Positions 35,444-43,486 of a stretch of DNA of 64,000 nucleotides are shown here, piece after piece. This DNA is from Jejuia sp. UBA6058 (GTDB lineage Bacteria; Bacteroidota; Bacteroidia; Flavobacteriales; Flavobacteriaceae). The stretch's first letter is position 1, and each line of letters begins with the position of its first letter. The notes under the pieces are model-generated. The model worked only from the letters and a program-made list of their open reading frames with translations, had not been told where the DNA came from and did no database searches. The position numbers were made by a program, and so were the translations under genes. The stretch spans positions 124,001 through 188,000 of the forward strand of contig DIYI01000012.1 of the NCBI GenBank assembly GCA_002428965.1. The letters run 5' to 3'.

Positions 35444-36895
35444 TTAAAAAAATGCATTTTGCAACTGTTTACTAAGCTTATCCACGGCATCTTGGTACTC
35501 GGGTGAACCAACCACATTTCGATTTTCGTTCGGATCTTTCTTGTGATCAAACAACATGATTTTTTTAACATCATTTTCCTCTGTAATCCGTTCTGTATAA
35601 AGAAATTCCTTGGTCTTTACAGAATAAAGCGTTCCAAAATTCATGTACAGCGACTCCTTGTGTTCTGCAGTCGGGTTTTCAATTATTTTTTTAAGACTTT
35701 CTCCTTCACAATGAGCTGGCACTGGCAACCCTGTCATTTCACAAAGTGTTGGGTAGATGTCAATGAAATCGACCAACTGCGTTAATCGCAAACCTGATTT
35801 TCCGGGATATTTGAAGAGCAATGGTGCTCTTAAAGAACGATCCATCATATTGTGCTTTCCCCATAAATTATGTTCTCCAAGATGAAACCCGTGGTCGCCC
35901 CATAAGACCACAATTGTATTTTTTGCTAACCCCGTTTCTTCTAATGACTTCATAAGCTTACCAACCAACGCATCTATATAACTCACGGAAGCGTAGTAGG
36001 CGTGTTTAGCAAGCTTATGGAAATTTTCATCATCAGGAAACCCTTCGGTTCTTGCATATTGTTGAGGTAATTCTTGGGAGCTTTTAATCCACTCAAGATT
36101 TTCGGGTTTAAATCTATTATCAGCCAGATTAATGGAATCTCTATCGTATAAATCCCAATATTCTTTAGGCGCATTAAAAGGTAAGTGCGGACGCCAAAAG
36201 CCACAAGCTAAAAAGAACGGCTTAACCGTTTTAGACAATCGCTTTAAATCTTGAATAGTCTTATTACAGATTTGACCGTCGTGATAGGCCTCATCCTCAA
36301 CATTAGTGATTTCGTAAAAGGGCCCAACGGGACCTTCACGCTTCCCTTTATAAATTTTTAGGTTTTCTCCCGATTCAGGATTCACCCAATCGTTGTAATC
36401 GTTATAATAATGGATACCCGCAATTTTATTTGTAGATGCTCTCCAAGCAGGTTCCGACCAAGCTTGTGGTGAATCTTCTTGAATGTGCATCACCTTGCCA
36501 TTGCTAATGGTGTGGTATCCATTCTGTTTCAAATACTCCGGAAAGGTAGCGTACCCCTCCGCAGATTTATCGCTTCGGCAACTGGCACCTCTTAGTGTTA
36601 CTTTTCCAGCGGGACGTAACCCTGTTAACATACTCGCCCTTGAGGCACCACAAATAGGCACGTTAGCGTAGGAATTCAAAAATATTGCGCCTTCCGAAGC
36701 TAATTTATCCATATTTGGTGTTTTGATGTCTTCAACACCATATACCCCTAGTTCTGGACGCAAATCATCTACCGAAATGAATAGTATATTTGGCGACTTT
36801 GGCTTAGAGGCTTTCATTAAACAAGAAACCAATACAAAAAAACCGATTAAAATTAATATAACTGCTTTGAGTTTTTGCAATAGAGATGTTTGCAT
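35444..36895 (-). CDS. S1-family sulfatase, iduronate-2-sulfatase-like
   Basis: This 483-residue protein has a hydrophobic N-terminus ending in VLVSC (Cys25), so it is probably a lipoprotein. Metal ligands D43 and D44 lie in NILFISVDDLRPELGVYG. The formylglycine site is Cys82 in PICGASRASMLTG, a C-x-A-S-R variant of C/S-x-P/A-x-R. DHGFHLGEHNLWGKHNMMDR follows. It removes sulfate esters from sugar; the closest known type is iduronate-2-sulfatase (S1_7-like), a group including carrageenan and ulvan enzymes. A maturase for the formylglycine is not in this window. A 248-bp AT-rich gap upstream (36896-37143) probably holds the promoter of this second half of the locus; no clear -7 box was seen there. 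Confidence 0.93.
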   Translation of the reverse strand: MQTSLLQKLKAVILILIGFFVLVSCLMKASKPKSPNILFISVDDLRPELGVYGVEDIKTPNMDKLASEGAIFLNSYANVPICGASRASMLTGLRPAGKVTLRGASCRSDKSAEGYATFPEYLKQNGYHTISNGKVMHIQEDSPQAWSEPAWRASTNKIAGIHYYNDYNDWVNPESGENLKIYKGKREGPVGPFYEITNVEDEAYHDGQICNKTIQDLKRLSKTVKPFFLACGFWRPHLPFNAPKEYWDLYDRDSINLADNRFKPENLEWIKSSQELPQQYARTEGFPDDENFHKLAKHAYYASVSYIDALVGKLMKSLEETGLAKNTIVVLWGDHGFHLGEHNLWGKHNMMDRSLRAPLLFKYPGKSGLRLTQLVDFIDIYPTLCEMTGLPVPAHCEGESLKKIIENPTAEHKESLYMNFGTLYSVKTKEFLYTERITEENDVKKIMLFDHKKDPNENRNVVGSPEYQDAVDKLSKQLQNAFF

Positions 36896-37143
36896 TATTT
36901 AATTTTCATTTCAATTTTACTATGTAAAAGTATCTCACTTATTCCTTAAAGTCATCCACTAATAATTATATTGAAATAACAAATGGTTTTTGTCAAAAGT
37001 CATAAATTAGTGACTCATTGAACAAATATTTTAAAACTAAAGGAAAAGATGATTTTCAATAAAATATATTTCTTGTAATTCAATACATTTTGTATAAGAA
37101 AAGTATAGTTTCTATTTGAATTGTATGATCATATATTATAACT

Positions 37144-38454
37144 CTATTTTTTAATCAATTTCTCATTCTCCCTCCCAATACGCTCTTTTTGTTTTGAAGT
37201 TAAACTATGCTCATAATGAAATTCTGGAGAATAGTTATAATGATGATGTTTCATGTCATCATCATGGATATCTTGACTTAAATCACAATCAAAACGCAAT
37301 AGGATGGTATGATTATTTTTCCAGTCGCCTCCTGCATTTATAATATGTGAAATTCCCCAAGTAACACCTCGTCCATCATTTGTATCTGTAAATGCATCAG
37401 GAACATAAGGTCCTGCTGCTACAGGCAATAACTCTGTTATAGATGCAATATCAAAATTCACCCAATCTTCGGCATATTGAATGGTGTTATGCTCCTGACC
37501 GTCTCTCTGAACAATGGCTGCAACGCCTTTTTTAAATGGAAATAATGTGGTTTCATGACCTGAATTTATTACAGGATTGAGCGGATGTTTTTCAAATGGC
37601 CCCAATGGGTCTTCTGCAACAGCCAAACCTTGCATCCTAATTTTTGAGGGTTTTAATTCTGGACGTTTATCAAAATCACCTTTGTAATACAAGTAAATTT
37701 TCCCATCATGCACTAAAGGATAGGGATCATGGATTGAATATTGGTCCCAGGAACCTTCTGGTCCGTTTGGAATAACGAGTTTTCCCGTGTGGGTCCATGG
37801 GCCATCTGGAGAATCTGCATAGGCTACCGAAACTGGACAAAAATCACCCCTTAAACCACTGGCTTCCATAAATGCTTGGAAATACAGATAATATTTCCCT
37901 TTCCATTTTAGAATATCTGTAGTTGTAACAGAACGCCACCCAGGTTGTGGCTTTGGCGGGCGCTTGACCGCTATACCTTGTTCTTCCCAAGTAAATCCAT
38001 CTTCTGAGGTCGCGTACCAAATATCTGCTAAGTCCCAGTCGCTTGAAGGGATTTCGTCTGTTGCTTCCTTGGCCCTAGCCATTCCTACTGCTTTATATTT
38101 TGTTTTTCTCCCCGTGTACCATACATAATACTTACCATTTTCAAAAATTACTTTTGAAGGATCTCTACGGGTTATCGTACCGTCACCACCGTTGTAATCA
38201 AACCCTTTAAGTTTTGTATATTTAAACTGGGTGTATAATTCATTTTGCTCTGGACGTATAGACTCATAGGCATCATAATTTCGCTCTACCGCTTTACTAA
38301 GTGCACGATTAGGCTTTCCCTCTGGTATGAGAAAAGGGAACTCATCATTAGAACCTAATTGTTTGCTTTCGTTTTCTTTTTGCTCACTTTTCACACTATG
38401 CTCACATGAGAAAAACATAAAACATACTAAGGTTAATAGAATAGTGCTTTTCAT
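37144..38454 (-). CDS. GH117 family enzyme (3,6-anhydro-L-galactosidase-like), lipoprotein
   Basis: This 436-residue protein starts at ATG 38454 with lipobox MFFSC (Cys17); a longer frame from 38550 runs into the previous gene. It is a five-bladed beta-propeller. The GH117 helix-turn N-terminal motif is RALSKAVERNYDAYES. Catalytic residues fall where expected: Asp98 in TITRRDPSKVI, Asp243 in YSIHDPYPLVH and His300 with Glu301 in VINSGHETTLFPF. GH117 enzymes split terminal alpha-1,3-linked 3,6-anhydro-L-galactose from agar or porphyran oligosaccharides. This one could belong to a clade of other specificity. It points to red-algal galactan as substrate. Confidence 0.85.
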   Translation of the reverse strand: MKSTILLTLVCFMFFSCEHSVKSEQKENESKQLGSNDEFPFLIPEGKPNRALSKAVERNYDAYESIRPEQNELYTQFKYTKLKGFDYNGGDGTITRRDPSKVIFENGKYYVWYTGRKTKYKAVGMARAKEATDEIPSSDWDLADIWYATSEDGFTWEEQGIAVKRPPKPQPGWRSVTTTDILKWKGKYYLYFQAFMEASGLRGDFCPVSVAYADSPDGPWTHTGKLVIPNGPEGSWDQYSIHDPYPLVHDGKIYLYYKGDFDKRPELKPSKIRMQGLAVAEDPLGPFEKHPLNPVINSGHETTLFPFKKGVAAIVQRDGQEHNTIQYAEDWVNFDIASITELLPVAAGPYVPDAFTDTNDGRGVTWGISHIINAGGDWKNNHTILLRFDCDLSQDIHDDDMKHHHYNYSPEFHYEHSLTSKQKERIGRENEKLIKK

Positions 38455-38491
38455 ACGTTTATTTAGTTTAGTTGGTATTGTTGTGTGGTTA

Positions 38492-40477
38492 TTAATTTCT
38501 GAAAGCCGAAAACCCCTTGTTTGAATACGAATCTCCCACGGTCCAAGCAAAACCCTTGGGTGTCCAGTCTACACCAGCCTCCCAGTACTTACTTCCAAAT
38601 TCGTAAGCCCCTAAATCAGGTGCTTGTCCTTCATATCCATCAGTTATCTTTTCAATCGTACGACCTTTATCAATTATGGGTGCATTTTTTAATGGAACAA
38701 ATACTTGACCTTTTTCTATGCTAAAAGGAATTTCTGCGAATTGCTCATTATTTTCAAAAACATTATCTGCTTCTGGCCCCATAAACTCCTTTTCATCTAC
38801 TCTATATTTTTTGCCATCACCAGAATCCCACCACGGACGCACATCAGAAAAATTATTGTACAAAATGTTGTCCTTTACATTTGTTTGTATTTCATTCCGT
38901 TTAGGTACCCATGAATTTATAAGTGCTTCGTCTGGTTTACCTACTTTCCAAAAGGTGTTATTATAAATTTCATTTTCAATGGCGTTCCAATTAAAATGCA
39001 AACCGGCCCACTCCACATCCCAAACCACATTATGATGCACAATATATCCCGCTGCATTGTTATCTAAATAAATACCAGTAGCCTTATATCCGGCATGTTC
39101 TGCCCCGTAAGCATCATTAAACCAATTGTGATGTAGTTCTATGTTTTTTGGTATACTTCTTCCGGTAACATAAAACAACCCACCGTCTGCTCCAGAAATT
39201 AAACATTTTTGGACATGGTTATACGCAAATTCGCTATCATCACCTGTTACTTTTACACCATCTCTAGCAGAACCATAAAATGAGTTTCTTAAAATTTTAT
39301 TTCCTGTACCTTGACTATTTAGTAAATGTGCATGAATGCCTATGGTATTAAAATATTGAACGATATTGTTTTCTACACGATTATGATTTGCCCAACGATC
39401 TAAATTGATACCATTTACCGTTCCATTTTCAAGTACACATTTCTCTATAACATTATGCTCACCTTGTACTTGAATTGCAGCCTCCACTACCGAAGCTCCA
39501 CGAAGGTCTGTTATAAGTCTTTCAGCTCCATGTTTTACCATACAGTTTGCCATTTGATTATAACTGCCATTAATTGTAACCATACCTCCAAAAAAGTTAA
39601 GACCAGTGATATTAATATAATCTGAATAGTTCTCAACTGTTTGTGGTCTTACTGCTATTTCAACATTTGTTTTTTTAGGCTTCTTACCATCTGGCGCATA
39701 AAAATAGAGTACTTTCTCCTGCTGATCATAGTACCATTCATTTGGTGCATCTAGAGCTTCTAATTTATTCATTAAATAAAAAATACCTCTATGACCATTT
39801 TCATATCGCTTAGGACTATGGGTTTTTCCAAATGGCCAATGTTCTGGCAATTCTTCAAAATGCACTCTATGTAAATCTTTATCGAAATCTGTGATGGTGC
39901 GCTCCCAACTACAACCACTATGAGACCCTAGGTAATGTATGATGCCTCCTGTCCAATCAAAGTTAGGAATCTCATTATTACTAATGTAAGACATAGACCA
40001 GGATCCCTCTTCCATATTAATGTATTTGGCATCTAAGGTATATTCATTATCATCTGAATCATTTGGCCAACGTGCAATCGGCATTTTTTTACCAGCAAAA
40101 TATACATTGTTAGCATCTCCCAATTCTAAATTCACATTTTGCACTTTATAAATGTTACCGTCATGTTTTTCCCAACCCGATACTTGTTCTGTAGCTGAAA
40201 TGATAACGATATCATTTTTATATTTAGTAAATACAATAGGCGCATCTGCTCTACCTGAATTTTTAGGAGTAATGGTCTCACGATATGTGCCTGCATGGAT
40301 GTAACAAATGTCTCCAGCAACCATAACTTCTGATGCCTGAGCAATTGTCTTGAATGGATTTTTTTCAGAGCCATCTCCATCTGATTTATTATTACAATCT
40401 ACGTGGTATTCTTTAGCAAATAAGATCTGGAATGTTGCAAAGATTGAAATGAAGAGTAATTTTTTAATTTGTTTCAT
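38492..40477 (-). CDS. Secreted right-handed parallel beta-helix protein
   Basis: This 661-residue protein starts at ATG 40477 (MKQIKKLLFISIFATFQILF); an upstream frame start at 40543 would overlap the next gene. The N-terminal segment KNPFKTIAQASEVMVAGDIC, then YIHAGTYRETITPKNSGRAD, is the DUF1565-type start common to extracellular beta-helix enzymes. A long run of NxxxxNxI-type turns (VENNIVQYFNTIGIHAHLLN, IVHHNVVWDVEWAGLHFNWN) follows. Such proteins include polysaccharide lyases and some glycosidases (GH141-like), but no family can be fixed by eye. Its C-terminal DLGAYEFGSKYWEAGVDWTP is conserved-looking. It is 37 bp from the GH117 gene. Confidence 0.85.
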   Translation of the reverse strand: MKQIKKLLFISIFATFQILFAKEYHVDCNNKSDGDGSEKNPFKTIAQASEVMVAGDICYIHAGTYRETITPKNSGRADAPIVFTKYKNDIVIISATEQVSGWEKHDGNIYKVQNVNLELGDANNVYFAGKKMPIARWPNDSDDNEYTLDAKYINMEEGSWSMSYISNNEIPNFDWTGGIIHYLGSHSGCSWERTITDFDKDLHRVHFEELPEHWPFGKTHSPKRYENGHRGIFYLMNKLEALDAPNEWYYDQQEKVLYFYAPDGKKPKKTNVEIAVRPQTVENYSDYINITGLNFFGGMVTINGSYNQMANCMVKHGAERLITDLRGASVVEAAIQVQGEHNVIEKCVLENGTVNGINLDRWANHNRVENNIVQYFNTIGIHAHLLNSQGTGNKILRNSFYGSARDGVKVTGDDSEFAYNHVQKCLISGADGGLFYVTGRSIPKNIELHHNWFNDAYGAEHAGYKATGIYLDNNAAGYIVHHNVVWDVEWAGLHFNWNAIENEIYNNTFWKVGKPDEALINSWVPKRNEIQTNVKDNILYNNFSDVRPWWDSGDGKKYRVDEKEFMGPEADNVFENNEQFAEIPFSIEKGQVFVPLKNAPIIDKGRTIEKITDGYEGQAPDLGAYEFGSKYWEAGVDWTPKGFAWTVGDSYSNKGFSAFRN

Positions 40478-40532
40478 TAGTTGTTGGTTTTTTGATTTTT
40501 TATAGGACTTAATTAAAGCTTGAAAGTTTAAC

Positions 40533-43406
40533 CTAAAACTCAAATATTAAGTCCGTTATTACAGGCTCATCATCATTACCAAAATAATGTACTTGATCGT
40601 AAGCTGTTGGGCCTATTTTATGCGGTTCTTTAAACTTAGTTCCTATAGGGGGAATATTTTTTACAAATGAAATATCTCCTTTAGGAAAATCTGGGCCTTT
40701 TGCCCCTCTAATAGGGTCTCCTCCTTCTGGTACGAACGGTTGTTTTGGTGTTAACATTCTCAAATACGTGTTTTTTGAGTTACAAAACACCGTAAAACCG
40801 TTGTCTCCTTTTCCTTTTAGTTTCACCCAGTTTAAACTTGAAAAGAAGCCCTTAAATTCTGGATATACAAACTCATATTCCCCGGTAGCACCCGTAACTG
40901 TATTGTTATAATCGTTTTCCCAAACCTTGAACTGAGTGCCTTTCATACGGTTGCGCCATACTCTATAAGGCCCATCACCAAGCCATTTCATACCAGCTAC
41001 TTCCTCCTCTGGGAAAGAAAACGTAATGCCCATATATTCTTTAAGCATTTTTATGTTTCTAATTTCTACATGTAAATCTAGCAGTCCATTGGGATGAATT
41101 GTCCACTTAAAAAAATCTTGGGTCGTTTCATGGTTGTCTTTCCAATCGTGATACTTATGTCTTGTTTTATCTAAAGCAAAAATTTCTATTTTACCTTTAG
41201 ATTCTTTAACATAAACAGTATCTAATTTAGATTTAGAACCTAACATAATAGGACCGTCTTTTAAAGGAATTAGTTTATCGCCTTTCTTTACCTCTTTCAA
41301 CAATCCTGTTTTGCTGGAAAACTTAAAGCTTAAATTATTCGCACGAACTAAAATCTGGTCTCCAAAAGTTTCTGCTTTTATAGTACCGTTATTGTTATAA
41401 ACAACAATGTCACTATTTATTACTTTTGGTGTTTTTACTGGATACGTCCATTTAAAAATTTCCATACCATGAGCATCTGTTGCCGTTATGTACAATGCAT
41501 CTGCAGATTGCCAACCTTTCACCTTATTTACTTTAAATGTACCTTTACCTCCTGGCGCTAAATCTGGTAATTCCACTTTATTTTTACTTATTACCTTAGG
41601 TGTTTTAGAGCCTTCTGGCCCTTCAAAATTCACCCATTTAGCCGTCATACTACACTCGTTAAGGTTAGTATAATGGTATCTGTTCTCAACTTGAAATATT
41701 CCGGAAAAGTCACTTTTAATATATCTATCTGCTATATGTATTGGAGACCATACTTCTTTAATTGTAAAATAACTAGCTTCCTTTTCTCCGTGAGGCCCAA
41801 CAATACCATCTGCTCCATGATTACCGTCTGTATCAATGCTGCCATTTTTATCTGTACGAACTACACCTTCATCAGCAAAATCCCAAAGGAATCCTCCAGC
41901 GCATAAAGGCATGCTCCACATTTGTTTCCAATATTCGTTTAAACTTGCACCATGACCACCGTCATAAAGCCCGTGTAAAAATTCTGTTGGGAAATAAATT
42001 TTATCCTTCGTGGGCGCATCATAAGCGAAAATATGATACTCCGGATAGTGCATCGTATTCGTTTTATTGAAAATTGCCCATGGGTGAATCACTTCGCGCT
42101 TTTGAATATCCCATTTTGCATATTCACCGTCTAGGGCTTGATTCCAACCAGATTCATTACCATTGGCCCATATCAAAATAGAGGGGTGATTTACATCTCT
42201 TACTATAGTTTCCTTGATGATTTTCTTTCCAACCTTGGTATCTAAATAAGGTACATGCCACGTACACACTTCGTCTATAACAAATAACCCTAAAGAATCA
42301 CAAGCATCTAAAAAATGAACATCTGGAGGATAATGCGACATACGTACCGCATTCATATTCATATCCTTTATCATCTTGATATGCTCGATACTCAATGCTT
42401 TTGAAGTGGTACGTCCAGAACTTGGATAAAAACTATGACGGTTAACACCTTTAAACTTGATTTTTACGTCATTAACGTAAATACCATCACTTTCTCTAAC
42501 TTCTACTGTTCTGAACCCTATGCGCTTAGAAATTTCATGTAATATGTTTCCCTTTTTATCCTTTAGTTCCAAATGAAGTTGATACAAGTTCGGTTTTTCC
42601 GGATTCCAAGTTTTAATATTTGAAGCCTCAGTAGAAAAGCTCCATTTATTATTTTCCTTAATTAGATTATTTATCTCTAAATCTTGAACTTTCATACCAT
42701 CGATATCACTTAAAACCAGACTTACTGAATGGGCTTTGGTAGTACTTAAATATACTTCGGTATTAATTGTTCCATCTGCTTTAGCATCAATAGCCACACG
42801 TTCAATATGTTTTTTGGGAAGCACCTCCAAATAAACAGGACGATAAATGCCACCGAAAATCCAGAAATCTGCTCTACGTTCCGCGGATGTAATAGAAGAA
42901 TTACTTGATTGTTTATCAACCTTTACTTCCAACAGGTTTTCTGCACCATACCTTAAAAGTTTTGAAATATCGTACTTGAATTCGTAAAAAGCACCTTGAT
43001 GTTTTACACCAGCCGATTTTCCATTAATCTTTACATCAGCATCGGTCATAACACCCTCAAAAACAATATTTATGGCCTTATTTTTCCATTCTGAAGGCAC
43101 TTGAAATTTGTGTTTATAAAGTCCGTGTTCTTTAAAATAACTTTTACCAACCTTGTAATCGCGTCCATAATTATAATATCCAAAACCTTGTAGTTCCCAA
43201 CAGGAAGGCACAGGAATCTTAGTCCATTTTCCACTGTTCATTCCATCAGAACAATAAAAGTCCCAATCTACAGTATCATCTTTACTGGTACCTGACAGAT
43301 ATGCTATATGCGTTTTTGAATTTTCTGATGTGTTTTGGGCATTGGCTTTTATATGAATCCCAAAGAGTATTAATGAAAAGCAAAGCGCTAGTTTCAAGAA
43401 TTTCAT
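40533..43406 (-). CDS. GH2 family beta-galactosidase-like enzyme (paralog A)
   Basis: This 957-residue protein has signal peptide MKFLKLALCFSLILFGIHIK then ANAQ. The sugar-binding domain at 45-205 includes SGKWTKIPVPSCWELQGFGY. An Ig-like domain follows, then the TIM barrel with acid/base Glu418 (IWANGNESGWNQ) and nucleophile Glu475 (IYFPTEFLHGLYDGGHG). The long C-terminal part ends in a domain with MKWLGDGPYRVWRNRMKGTQ. It shares blocks of high identity across its length with the next gene, so the pair arose by duplication. Similar GH2 enzymes act as exo-beta-galactosidases on porphyran and agar fragments; exact linkage here is not known. Confidence 0.92.
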   Translation of the reverse strand: MKFLKLALCFSLILFGIHIKANAQNTSENSKTHIAYLSGTSKDDTVDWDFYCSDGMNSGKWTKIPVPSCWELQGFGYYNYGRDYKVGKSYFKEHGLYKHKFQVPSEWKNKAINIVFEGVMTDADVKINGKSAGVKHQGAFYEFKYDISKLLRYGAENLLEVKVDKQSSNSSITSAERRADFWIFGGIYRPVYLEVLPKKHIERVAIDAKADGTINTEVYLSTTKAHSVSLVLSDIDGMKVQDLEINNLIKENNKWSFSTEASNIKTWNPEKPNLYQLHLELKDKKGNILHEISKRIGFRTVEVRESDGIYVNDVKIKFKGVNRHSFYPSSGRTTSKALSIEHIKMIKDMNMNAVRMSHYPPDVHFLDACDSLGLFVIDEVCTWHVPYLDTKVGKKIIKETIVRDVNHPSILIWANGNESGWNQALDGEYAKWDIQKREVIHPWAIFNKTNTMHYPEYHIFAYDAPTKDKIYFPTEFLHGLYDGGHGASLNEYWKQMWSMPLCAGGFLWDFADEGVVRTDKNGSIDTDGNHGADGIVGPHGEKEASYFTIKEVWSPIHIADRYIKSDFSGIFQVENRYHYTNLNECSMTAKWVNFEGPEGSKTPKVISKNKVELPDLAPGGKGTFKVNKVKGWQSADALYITATDAHGMEIFKWTYPVKTPKVINSDIVVYNNNGTIKAETFGDQILVRANNLSFKFSSKTGLLKEVKKGDKLIPLKDGPIMLGSKSKLDTVYVKESKGKIEIFALDKTRHKYHDWKDNHETTQDFFKWTIHPNGLLDLHVEIRNIKMLKEYMGITFSFPEEEVAGMKWLGDGPYRVWRNRMKGTQFKVWENDYNNTVTGATGEYEFVYPEFKGFFSSLNWVKLKGKGDNGFTVFCNSKNTYLRMLTPKQPFVPEGGDPIRGAKGPDFPKGDISFVKNIPPIGTKFKEPHKIGPTAYDQVHYFGNDDEPVITDLIFEF

Positions 43407-43438
43407 ATGAAGTTTAATTTAGTTTAGTTTGTGTTAAA

Positions 43439-43467
43439 TGAGATGCTGAAACTAGTTCAGCATGACA
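43439..43467. repeat. REP-like palindrome between the tandem GH2 genes
   Basis: ATGCTGAA (43443-43450) and TTCAGCAT (43456-43463) form an 8-bp stem around a 5-nt loop, flanked by TGAG and GACA. Sequences of the type TCATGCTGAACTnGTTTCAGCATCTCA are, from memory, dispersed in many flavobacterial genomes. No second copy was noticed in this window. Confidence 0.5.
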
Positions 43468-43486
43468 TAACAACGCTTTATTTGTG

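Noticed and set aside
40478..40543. Overlap of the beta-helix gene with the GH2 gene
   Set aside because: It depends on an early in-frame start; ATG 40477 with a good signal peptide leaves no overlap.
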